Positions 17,456-25,100 of a DNA stretch of 59,478 nucleotides are shown here, piece by piece. The position numbers were made by a program, and so were the translations under genes. Under the pieces are notes generated by a model. That model saw only the letters and a list, made by a program, of their open reading frames with translations. It made no database searches and was not told the DNA's origin. Source of the DNA: Bacteroidales bacterium (GTDB taxonomy: Bacteria > Bacteroidota > Bacteroidia > Bacteroidales > UBA932); the NCBI GenBank assembly GCA_022648545.1, contig JALCMP010000012.1:1-59478 (forward strand). Reading direction: 5' to 3'. Every line of letters starts with the position of its first letter. Within the stretch, counting starts at the first letter, position 1.

Positions 17456-18924
17456 TATCTGCTGTAATTTGGAGCCTCCTTCGTTATAGTAACATCATGC
17501 GGATGATTTTCAATATCCCCGTTAGATGTAATCTTAACGAATTTGGCATTACGCAGATTGGAGACATTTGCTGCACCACAATAACCCATTCCGGCCCGCA
17601 GCCCACCGATAAGCTGATATATTACTTCCGACAACAAACCCTTGTAAGGGACCCTTGCAACTATGCCTTCCGGAACCAGTTTCTTTATATCATCTTCCAT
17701 ATCCTGGAAATATCTGTCCTTGGACCCCTTCTGCATTGCTTCAAGAGAGCCCATACCTCTGTAAGACTTGTATTTTCTTCCGTTTAGTATTATGGTTTCG
17801 CCCGGCGATTCTTCTACTCCGGCAAACAACGAACCGGCCATTATGGAATCGGCTCCTGCCGCAAGAGCCTTTACTATATCTCCGGAATATCTTATACCAC
17901 CGTCTGCTATAATAGGAACACCGGTATCTTTTATTGCATCATATACCAGCATTACGGCAGAAAGCTGCGGTATCCCCACACCTGCAACTACACGGGTGGT
18001 GCAGATTGAGCCAGGCCCTATGCCTACTTTAACTCCATCTACACCGCAATCCACAAGAGCCTTTGCTGCTTCTCCGGTTGCAACATTACCCACAACCAGT
18101 TGTATATGGGGAAAAGTATCCTTTATCAACTTGACGGTTTTCAACACCCCTTCGGAATGTCCGTGTGCGGTATCCACAACAATGGCATCGGTGTCCACGG
18201 ATATAAGTTTTTCGACACAAGACATGGTGTCGGATCTCACGCCAACAGCAGCAGCCACACGCAGACGGCCTCTTGAATCCTTGCATGCCTTTGGATAATC
18301 CTTCACCTTTGTTATATCCTTATATGTAATAAGACCCACCAGTTTCCCGTTCTTATCCACTACGGGAAGCTTTTCTATCTTGTATTTCTTGAGAAGGAAA
18401 GAAGCCTGCACGAGATCGGTACCGGCCTTGGCGGTTACCAGATTTTCCTTTGTCATTATATCAACAATAGGGATACTACTATCTTCTATGAATCTCAGAT
18501 CGCGGTTGGTTACTATACCTATAAGATGCTTCTTTTCATCCACAACCGGAATGCCTCCTATATGATTGCTCTCCATTATTTCAAGAGCATCGGCTACAAC
18601 CGCATCCTTGGTAATGACTATAGGATCGAAAATCATACCGTTTTCGGCTCTTTTAACTTTCCTTACTTCCGCCATCTGCCTTTCAATAGACATATTCTTG
18701 TGGATTACCCCAATACCACCTTCCCTTGCTATGGAAATCGCAAGTTCAGATTCAGTAACCGTATCCATTGCGGCCGAAACGATAGGTGCCCTTAATTCGA
18801 TTTCCCTGGAGAATCTTCCACGGACATCCACATCCCTGGGCAACACATTGGATCTGGCAGGGATCAGCAATACATCGTCGAATGTCAATCCCTCTAAAAT
18901 AATTCTGTTAAAACTTTCCTGCAT
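17455..18924 (-). CDS. guaB: Inosine-5'-monophosphate dehydrogenase
   Basis: 489 aa from ATG at 18924. An upstream in-frame ATG at 18984 would place the promoter inside the gene and is rejected. GLTFDDVLLIPARSNVLPRDV starts the TIM barrel. Two CBS domains sit at about residues 95-215 (SNHIGGIPVVDEKKHLIGIV and YKIEKLPVVDKNGKLVGLIT). The catalytic loop is GIGPGSICTTRVVAG, and IADGGIRYSGDIVKALAAGA plus YRGMGSLEAM are the phosphate and flap regions. It converts IMP to XMP with NAD, the first committed step to GMP. It heads an operon with three envelope-biogenesis genes. Confidence 0.97.
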   Translation of the reverse strand: MQESFNRIILEGLTFDDVLLIPARSNVLPRDVDVRGRFSREIELRAPIVSAAMDTVTESELAISIAREGGIGVIHKNMSIERQMAEVRKVKRAENGMIFDPIVITKDAVVADALEIMESNHIGGIPVVDEKKHLIGIVTNRDLRFIEDSSIPIVDIMTKENLVTAKAGTDLVQASFLLKKYKIEKLPVVDKNGKLVGLITYKDITKVKDYPKACKDSRGRLRVAAAVGVRSDTMSCVEKLISVDTDAIVVDTAHGHSEGVLKTVKLIKDTFPHIQLVVGNVATGEAAKALVDCGVDGVKVGIGPGSICTTRVVAGVGIPQLSAVMLVYDAIKDTGVPIIADGGIRYSGDIVKALAAGADSIMAGSLFAGVEESPGETIILNGRKYKSYRGMGSLEAMQKGSKDRYFQDMEDDIKKLVPEGIVARVPYKGLLSEVIYQLIGGLRAGMGYCGAANVSNLRNAKFVKITSNGDIENHPHDVTITKEAPNYSR

Positions 18925-18942
18925 GGCTTGTATTTTAATTTG

Positions 18943-18973
18943 CAAAGATACATTTTTCCCAAAATGAAACCAA
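18943..18973 (-). promoter_or_regulatory. guaB promoter, -33/-7 type
   Basis: On the minus strand TTG (18973-18971), 20 bp, then TATCTTTG (18950-18943). This is a full match to the Bacteroidales housekeeping promoter. The -7 element lies 18 bp before the guaB ATG, so the leader is very short. Confidence 0.75.
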
Positions 18974-19004
18974 TTTATCTGCAAACAGCAGGACGGTAAA
19001 AGAG

Positions 19005-20039
19005 CTACAGGGCACTAATATCTGATATCAAGCTGGTTATCGCATCGTCATGAGTCGCCCACGATGTACATATCCTTATGACGGAACGGTCGTTCCCTAC
19101 CTTGTTCCGGAATGAGAACGAATATTTTTCTTCCAGTTTTTTCAAATGTCCGTCGGGCAACACCGGGAACTGCTGGTTGGTAGGAGAATCGAAGGCAAAA
19201 TCATAACCCTTTCCTTTTAAGGCCTCCTTTATTTTCATTGCCTGAACATCGGCATGTTCGGAAATACGGAAATAAAGTCCGTCCGAGAACAATTGCAGGA
19301 ATTGTATCCCGAGCAACCTTCCCTTCGCCAGCATTCCGCCCTTTTGCTTCATATGATATCTGAAGCCATCCGCCAGAAAGCGATTATTAATAACCACGGC
19401 TTCTCCGAACAATGCCCCAACTTTAGTCCCCCCTATATAAAAGACATCGGACATTGCGGAAATATCGGCAAGAGAAAGATCATTGCCTTCGGCCATAAGA
19501 CCGTATCCTAATCTGGCTCCATCTACATAAAGCAGTAGATGATACTTGTTGCAGACGGCTCTAAGAGCTTTAAGTTCGCTCCCGGAATACAAAGTTCCGT
19601 ATTCGCTAGGAAAGGAAATATAAACCATCCCGGGTTTTACCGTGTGCTCCATATCGGGATCGCTTTCGTGCAAACGGCATGCCTCCTCCACCTGCCGTGC
19701 GGATATTTTCCCGTCGTGCGAATCAAGAGCAAGGACCTTATGTCCTGTATACTCTACGGCTCCGGTTTCATGCACATTAATATGACCGCTCGAAGCACAA
19801 AGCACACCCTCGTATGATTTAAGGGCCGAAGCTATTACGGTCATGTTGGTTTGCGTTCCCCCAACAAGGAAATGTACCGCGGCCTCGGGAGCCCCGCAAA
19901 CACGTCGTATCGCTTCCGCGGCTTTCTTACAATATTCATCTTCCCCGTAACCGGGAGTTTGTTCCAGATTGGACCGCTCCAGAGCTTCCATCAATTGAGG
20001 ATGGCAGCCTTCTTCATAATCGGATTCGAATCTTATCAT
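19005..20039 (-). CDS. Low-specificity threonine aldolase, PLP-dependent
   Basis: 344 aa from ATG at 20039, one base after the stop of the upstream gene; an upstream in-frame start would overlap that gene. Aldolase-family markers are FESDYEEGCHPQLMEAL, QTPGYGEDEYCKKAAE, LVGGTQTNMTVIASAL, HINVHETGAVE, LLYVDGARLGYGL and YIGGTKVGALFGEAVV, where the Lys of GGTK is the expected PLP Schiff-base residue. It cleaves threonine or allo-threonine to glycine and acetaldehyde in the cytoplasm. The gene is last in a three-gene operon and ends about 30 bp before the guaB promoter. Confidence 0.92.
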   Translation of the reverse strand: MIRFESDYEEGCHPQLMEALERSNLEQTPGYGEDEYCKKAAEAIRRVCGAPEAAVHFLVGGTQTNMTVIASALKSYEGVLCASSGHINVHETGAVEYTGHKVLALDSHDGKISARQVEEACRLHESDPDMEHTVKPGMVYISFPSEYGTLYSGSELKALRAVCNKYHLLLYVDGARLGYGLMAEGNDLSLADISAMSDVFYIGGTKVGALFGEAVVINNRFLADGFRYHMKQKGGMLAKGRLLGIQFLQLFSDGLYFRISEHADVQAMKIKEALKGKGYDFAFDSPTNQQFPVLPDGHLKKLEEKYSFSFRNKVGNDRSVIRICTSWATHDDAITSLISDISAL

Positions 20040-20040
20040 A

Positions 20041-21021
20041 TCATTCAAAAGAAGGATTAAACAAATCAAGTGCGCTTTCCTCGCCTATCGCACCGCCCGA
20101 ACGTTCGAAAATACGGCCCTGCCACGTATGTCTTTCTTCCAAACGTTTCTCCAGCATCCTCAGGATTTCAACGTTGCGGATCAGCCCCCAGGGAGTTTCA
20201 TTAACGAATCTTGGCGGAACTTCTCCAATAAATCTTTCTATATAAAGCTCCGGACGCAGTTTCTCCAATATATCAACGAAAAGATCTATATATTCATCGA
20301 GCCGGAACGTTACGAAATCACCGCGACGGGCAGCATATTCCTTTTCCATAACCGTTCCCTTTATTATCTGAAGCTGGTGGAATTTTAAAGAGTTAACGGG
20401 CAACGAATTTATAGTATCGGCCATATTAATAAAATCTTGCCTCGTTTCCCCCGGAAGGCCTATTATAAAATGAGCACACTGGAAAATATTACGTTCGGCC
20501 GTTGCCTCTACCGCCTTCCTTGCATCTTCGAACGTATGGCCTCTGTTTATCCTTTTTAGTGTACTGTCCAGACAACTTTCTATGCCGTATTCCAATATGA
20601 CTATATGGTTTTTCGCCAGACCGGCCAGATAATCGAGTTTTTCATCATCCACGCAATCAGGCCGGGTACCTATGACTATCCCCTTTATAAGAGGATGTGC
20701 CAGCGCCTGCCCGTAAATTTCCTTCAGTTTTTCCAAAGGGGCATAAGTATTGGTGTAAGGCTGAAAATATGCAAGAAATCCTTTTGCGGTACGATAGCGC
20801 ACCCTGTGAAATTCTATGCCTTCGTCTATCTGCTCGGCAATTGATTTATCGGGAGTACTGTAATTCGGATGGAAAGCGGCATTGTCACAATAGGAGCAAC
20901 CTCCCCGCGATACGGAGCCGTCGCGGTTTGGACACGTAAAACCGGCATCCACCACAACTTTCTGCAGCCTCCCCCCGTATATCTTTTTAAGATAATTTGT
21001 AAAAGAATTATATCTGGACAC
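20041..21021 (-). CDS. Radical SAM protein, TIGR01212 (YtqA-like) family
   Basis: 326 aa, starting at GTG (21021), four bases after the stop of the upstream gene, with an AGGTAGG-like ribosome site. Cys30, Cys42 and Cys45 form a CxxxxxxxxxxxCxxC cluster motif, with the wide first spacing typical of this family and of Elp3-like proteins, not CxxxCxxC. Later motifs are YFQPYTNTYAPLEKL, VIGTRPDCV, EYGIESCLDSTLKRINRGH and HFIIGLPGETRQDF. Family role is not well established; relatives modify RNA or have unknown targets. The C-terminal ~60 residues are variable. It sits between a YhcH-like gene and a threonine aldolase. Confidence 0.88.
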   Translation of the reverse strand: MSRYNSFTNYLKKIYGGRLQKVVVDAGFTCPNRDGSVSRGGCSYCDNAAFHPNYSTPDKSIAEQIDEGIEFHRVRYRTAKGFLAYFQPYTNTYAPLEKLKEIYGQALAHPLIKGIVIGTRPDCVDDEKLDYLAGLAKNHIVILEYGIESCLDSTLKRINRGHTFEDARKAVEATAERNIFQCAHFIIGLPGETRQDFINMADTINSLPVNSLKFHQLQIIKGTVMEKEYAARRGDFVTFRLDEYIDLFVDILEKLRPELYIERFIGEVPPRFVNETPWGLIRNVEILRMLEKRLEERHTWQGRIFERSGGAIGEESALDLFNPSFE

Positions 21022-21025
21022 CTGC

Positions 21026-21502
21026 CTACCTCATTCTTTTTTCTTCGGAATTCACCTTAACCTTAAAGACGATTTTTGATACTTCTTCCTTTTCATCACC
21101 CATCAGGGCCACGTGAGCATCGGCCGGAAAGAGTATCACCATATTTTCAATACCCGGCGAAACGTAATTTTCCGGAGCCTCGTCTATAAATGCTGCGTCA
21201 TGCAGCTGGTCATATTCACATTTGGAAGTTTCGCAAAGCCTCCGGTCCTTTACGCCTATGGTTTCGGAACCGTCGAGAAGCAAATGTATGTCTATATATG
21301 AATCATGCACCTCCATCGGTCTGGACTGCATGCCCATGAGTTTTCCCCTGTAGACATCACAGTACACCGTATCTCCGTCTATATCATGTCTTCCGGGCTC
21401 AAGACTGCGAAGATCGTTCTTTTTTATAAAATCCTGAACCTTATCGAAACCGGCATGCATGGAAACATATTTGTCAAAGCTGAAAAGAGAATCTACGATC
21501 AT
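21026..21502 (-). CDS. YhcH/YjgK/YiaL family protein (DUF386)
   Basis: 158 aa from ATG at 21502. A longer frame reaching 21592 would run over the promoter and the 3' end of the neighbour, so it is rejected. Family features are RHDIDGDTVYCDVYRG, the double-stranded beta-helix core ESRPMEVHDSYIDIHLLLDG-like stretch (here SRPMEVHDSYIDIHLLL), GVKDRR, FIDEAPENYVSPG and MVILFPADAHVAL. The His of VHDSYIDIH and the later DAH are candidate metal ligands. Members are linked to sugar metabolism (sialate or beta-galactosidase small-subunit-like), but the reaction here is unknown. It follows the PUL 2 operon by 50 bp with its own -7 element. Confidence 0.88.
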   Translation of the reverse strand: MIVDSLFSFDKYVSMHAGFDKVQDFIKKNDLRSLEPGRHDIDGDTVYCDVYRGKLMGMQSRPMEVHDSYIDIHLLLDGSETIGVKDRRLCETSKCEYDQLHDAAFIDEAPENYVSPGIENMVILFPADAHVALMGDEKEEVSKIVFKVKVNSEEKRMR

Positions 21503-21516
21503 ATCTTTTGTTTTTG

Positions 21517-21524
21517 CAAAGATA
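21517..21524 (-). promoter_or_regulatory. -7 element of the YhcH-family operon
   Basis: TATCTTTG on the minus strand, 14 bp before the ATG at 21502. The -33 TTG is not clear, so strength is uncertain. Read-through from PUL 2 is also possible because no terminator is seen between them. Confidence 0.5.
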
Positions 21525-21552
21525 AGAAAGAATACCTCAAATATCCTCCTGT

Positions 21553-22542
21553 TTACAACACGTCGTAGGTATAGTAAAAGTTTTCGGCCCAATCGTCCGG
21601 CGATTTTATTTCCTGGCTTATGCAGCCTTTATCATCATACTTGAATTCATATGGAGTAGCCGATGAAGAATAATCCCATTGACTGGCAGCATGAATATAT
21701 GCGGAAGCCTTTCCGAAAAGACCGGTTTCCACAAGCCATCTTCCTGCTCCTGCACGTTCCGAATAGATACAATGCGACCCTCCGGTATTGGGAATATCCG
21801 AATAGGTATGCATTTTAAGATGTTCCGTACCGTCGTCGAACTTACTCCATGAAACGATATTTCCGTTTTCAATAACGATATTGGAATATATGTCGCCGTT
21901 TCTTTCTACTTTTACAAGATACCCATCATCATCGTATGTATACGAATAATCGTCGGAACCGTCATTAAGCGAAGCAACATACCCCTGCCCATTAAGCGTA
22001 ATGGAATAATTGTTACTGCCGCTTATCTGAAGGGATTCACCGGAATATGTAAAAATCCATTCCTTTTCAACCGCGCCGTCGTACATTCTGTAAACACGTT
22101 TGGGCAAACCTGCATCATCGTATTCATAATACCACTTGTCCCAGTCGTCTGCAAAAGTAGCTATCCTGTATACGGCAACGTGAGAAGTCGTTTCGAATGA
22201 GGCTTCCGCATAATCCGAATCAGCAAAATAAAGAGATCCGGCCTTTTGAGCTCTTACCCTGATCGTATACGATTGTTCGGGTGTCAGATCATTTAAGGTA
22301 ACGGATGTATTTTCGGTAGAGTCTTCCGGACCTCCGTCCATACTATAAATATAAGAAGTTGCATTTGCAACTGCACTCCACGAAATTACCGCCGAATTCT
22401 CAGAGACCCCGGAAACCGTAACGGACGGCACATCCAGGGTATTTGTTCCCGGATAATCGCTTTCGACATTTTTATCACACCCGCACAGCACCGCTGTGGC
22501 GAGCAACAAAGATCCACACAAAAATTTGTAATGACTTTTCAT
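21553..22542 (-). CDS. Lipoprotein with fibronectin-III domain and YD-like repeats
   Basis: 329 aa with a lipobox at Cys22 (LCGC). Residues about 38-115 form a fibronectin type III domain (VPSVTVSGVSENSAVISWSA...LTPEQSYTIRVRAQ). The rest, about 125-329, is rich in Tyr/Asp strand repeats (WYYEYDDAGLPKRVYR, YSYTYDDDGYLVKVER, YEFKYDDKGCISQEI) like DUF4595 or YD-repeat sheets. No catalytic motif is seen. It is the last gene of the PUL 2 operon, 15 bp after the transporter gene. A surface glycan- or ligand-binding role is a reasonable inference from its place and its lipid anchor, not proven. Confidence 0.75.
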   Translation of the reverse strand: MKSHYKFLCGSLLLATAVLCGCDKNVESDYPGTNTLDVPSVTVSGVSENSAVISWSAVANATSYIYSMDGGPEDSTENTSVTLNDLTPEQSYTIRVRAQKAGSLYFADSDYAEASFETTSHVAVYRIATFADDWDKWYYEYDDAGLPKRVYRMYDGAVEKEWIFTYSGESLQISGSNNYSITLNGQGYVASLNDGSDDYSYTYDDDGYLVKVERNGDIYSNIVIENGNIVSWSKFDDGTEHLKMHTYSDIPNTGGSHCIYSERAGAGRWLVETGLFGKASAYIHAASQWDYSSSATPYEFKYDDKGCISQEIKSPDDWAENFYYTYDVL

Positions 22543-22557
22543 AGCATTTTATTTTAA

Positions 22558-23565
22558 TTAATTACCCGCACTTACTATCAAAGCCAGACCGGCTATGAAT
22601 AATATGAACATAAGGGTCAGCAAACGGTTTACCGACCTTGAAGAGCCCTTGAATTCCTTCCATACAAAGACGCCCCATAGCGCGGCAATGAGAGGCGCTC
22701 CCTGTCCGAGAGCATATGAAACGGCAGGTCCGGCCTGTCCGGAAGCGATATAGCTGAATGCTGATCCGAGTGCCCATATTGCACCACCTAACATTCCCGA
22801 GGCGTGAGTTGAGAAAGACCCTTTGAAATATTCGTTATAACTCACCTTTTCCCCTACGAAAGGATATTTCATAACAATTGTATTAAATACGAAATTACTC
22901 AGCAACACCCCTATGGAAAAAACGAATATCGCCGAATATGGAGTCATCATTCCGGCATCCGGAGTTTCAAAAGAAGAAATATCCATGCCTTTTACCACAA
23001 ACCTGTAGAAAAAGGACATCAGCACGCCGGCAACCAGAGCTATGATAATACCTTTCTTATTAGAACTACTTCCTTCCGCCCCTTTCTGCATTTTTCCTGA
23101 AGCCATCCCGTTGCAGATTATGGCAAAAACGACAAGTAAAACACCTGCAAACAACAGAACCGGATTTCCCGAAGGGACTCCTATATAATTAACTATTACT
23201 CCCAACACCAGTGCGATGCCGACCCCGAGCGGAAAAGCCACGGACATTCCGGCAAGAGAAATGGAGGCGGATAAAAGGATATTGGATGCATTAAAAATAA
23301 CACCTCCCAATAAGACCCAGCCGATACTCGAGGCAGAAGCCTGTGATAAATCCTCGACGAACGATCTTCCGGAAGTGCCGAAACTTCCCATGGTAAATCC
23401 AAGGAGAATGGTAAAAAGCACCATTCCAATAACATAATCCCAATAAAAAAGTTCGTATCGCCAATTTTTGGATACAAGTTTCTGGGTATTGCCCCAGGAT
23501 CCCCAGCAGAGCATCGTAACGACACAGAATATAACCGCCAGGGCATAGTTGCTTACTATAAACAT
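22558..23565 (-). CDS. GRP/RhaT-type sugar transporter, candidate ribose permease
   Basis: 335 aa with about ten membrane helices. WGSWGNTQKLVSKNWRYELFYWDYVIGM near the N-terminus, GVIFNASNILLSASISLAGMSVAFPLGVGIALVLG, and VSYALGQGAPLIAALWGVFVWKEFKG near the C-terminus are characteristic of the glucose/ribose porter and rhamnose-symporter group of the DMT superfamily. It moves a monosaccharide across the inner membrane. Its place in an operon with ribokinase makes ribose the best guess. It is 16 bp downstream of an esterase gene. Confidence 0.85.
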   Translation of the reverse strand: MFIVSNYALAVIFCVVTMLCWGSWGNTQKLVSKNWRYELFYWDYVIGMVLFTILLGFTMGSFGTSGRSFVEDLSQASASSIGWVLLGGVIFNASNILLSASISLAGMSVAFPLGVGIALVLGVIVNYIGVPSGNPVLLFAGVLLVVFAIICNGMASGKMQKGAEGSSSNKKGIIIALVAGVLMSFFYRFVVKGMDISSFETPDAGMMTPYSAIFVFSIGVLLSNFVFNTIVMKYPFVGEKVSYNEYFKGSFSTHASGMLGGAIWALGSAFSYIASGQAGPAVSYALGQGAPLIAALWGVFVWKEFKGSSRSVNRLLTLMFILFIAGLALIVSAGN

Positions 23566-23581
23566 AACTTTGAATTATTAA

Positions 23582-25099
23582 TTAAATATGTATTCTTTCA
23601 TCAAAAAAGTGCAGCCATTCTTTCCAATATTCCAATAAAGGATTTCCAATGCATGAAGCACGTGAACGGAACGTATGCTCTAATGATTTTTCAACCATAA
23701 GGACATGCAGATCACTTTCAAAACCATATCCCGCGAAACCGGGCGAATCCTCCAGCCATATTCTCGGATATCTTGCGTAATGCCCCTGGACCTTTATAAA
23801 ATCCTCCGCACCGTATTTTAAAGTAACGGCATCGTACATGACAATCCCGGAAAAAAGATTTTCAGAGCGCAGGGATTCAACCAGCACGTCGGCATTGCCT
23901 CCCGCCAATACAAGACATCTCATTCTTTGCGAACCTCTTATTTGCGGATACTTAATTTCCGTCTTCTTAACAGCAAGGTTTATATCCGGCGCTTCCCCCA
24001 TAAAACAAACCGCCACAGGTCTGATTTCTCCCTCTTTTTGAAGGGAATCGGCAACCGCCGCCATAATGCGTTCTTCATCGGCAGTTAACTTCCCATAAAC
24101 ATATACCACAGGATATTTTCTGCAAGTACGATCGGATTTATAAGGTAAATATATGCCGTCCTTATTAACAATTAATCTGTTTTCACAATTAACGGGAATA
24201 GACCCGACTTTCTTATGTACTGCAAATCGCCGTTCCAGAAAATCAAAAACTTCAGGCAGGGCAGCATTCCAGCATTGGAAATCATGGCCGCCGCCACGCA
24301 CTCCCCAGCGATGTGGCATCCCCCTTTTTAAAAGCAATTCGTGCAATTGTTCGTTAGGCTCACACAATGTCTTTTCCCGGTCTCCGATGTCGAGAAAAAT
24401 CCAGGTATCTTTAAGGTCTTCTTTCCTCAGCCCATTAATAATATGATAAGGAGAACGTTCTTTATAATACTCCGTAAGACGTCCGGTTCCATTTTCGCCC
24501 TTTCCGCCGAAAATCCCGCCCCACTGGTCATCCCAATCCTTTTGGGGCATCTGCGAACAATATTGCCCGTCGGTCCTTATAGAAGGAGACAATGCCGCCG
24601 CCGAACCGAACATATCCCTGTTTCTCAAAACCAGTGACAGTGCTCCGAATCCGCCCATTGAAAAACCAGCTACGGCACGGAAACGTTTTTGGGGAAGAGT
24701 CCTGTATTTTCCGTCTATAAACGGCACGAACTCCTTTATAAAAAAAGATTCATATGGAAAAGATCCGTCGAATGCATCGTTGTAATAAGACAAATATCCG
24801 TCCGGCATTACTATTACGAACTGCGACAACCCCTCCTCCGCGGACAGTCTGTCCATAACTCCCGACACATTTCCGTATTCGAGCCAGCTGGAATAATCGC
24901 CTCCTATTCCGTGCAGCATATAAAGGACCGGGTAGCGTTCTTCCGAATCATAATAACCTTCGGGCAATACGATGGAATATTTCACATTACAATCGAGTTC
25001 CGCGCTATGAAAAGACAGCCCCTCATTTTCTATCGATTGTGCACATGCAGACCTTACGAAAAAGAAAAAAAGCATAAATATGACTGGCAACCTTTTCAT
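23582..25099 (-). CDS. Exported esterase with degenerate second esterase half (1)
   Basis: 505 aa with a signal peptide cleaved near ACA-Q (residue 20). Residues about 25-300 are an esterase-D/CE1-like alpha/beta hydrolase: PVLYMLHGIGGDYSSW oxyanion region, GFSMGGFGA with nucleophile Ser147, LDIGD (Asp candidate at about 237-240) and GGGHDFQCW with His272. Residues about 310-505 look like a second, shortened copy of the fold (YPVVYVYGKLTADEERI, RCLVLAGGNADVLVE) that has lost GxSxG. Family members cleave feruloyl, acetyl or other acyl esters on sugars. In this operon an acyl or amino-acyl ester on a ribosyl substrate is possible but unproven. Confidence 0.85.
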   Translation of the reverse strand: MKRLPVIFMLFFFFVRSACAQSIENEGLSFHSAELDCNVKYSIVLPEGYYDSEERYPVLYMLHGIGGDYSSWLEYGNVSGVMDRLSAEEGLSQFVIVMPDGYLSYYNDAFDGSFPYESFFIKEFVPFIDGKYRTLPQKRFRAVAGFSMGGFGALSLVLRNRDMFGSAAALSPSIRTDGQYCSQMPQKDWDDQWGGIFGGKGENGTGRLTEYYKERSPYHIINGLRKEDLKDTWIFLDIGDREKTLCEPNEQLHELLLKRGMPHRWGVRGGGHDFQCWNAALPEVFDFLERRFAVHKKVGSIPVNCENRLIVNKDGIYLPYKSDRTCRKYPVVYVYGKLTADEERIMAAVADSLQKEGEIRPVAVCFMGEAPDINLAVKKTEIKYPQIRGSQRMRCLVLAGGNADVLVESLRSENLFSGIVMYDAVTLKYGAEDFIKVQGHYARYPRIWLEDSPGFAGYGFESDLHVLMVEKSLEHTFRSRASCIGNPLLEYWKEWLHFFDERIHI

Positions 25100-25100
25100 T

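Noticed and set aside
18925..18984. Longer guaB reading frame
   Set aside because: It overlaps a full -33/-7 promoter; IMP dehydrogenases start close to the RIILEGLTFDD motif.
21503..21592. Longer frame for the YhcH-family gene
   Set aside because: It runs through a -7 element and the 3' end of the neighbouring gene and adds a non-homologous hydrophobic stretch.
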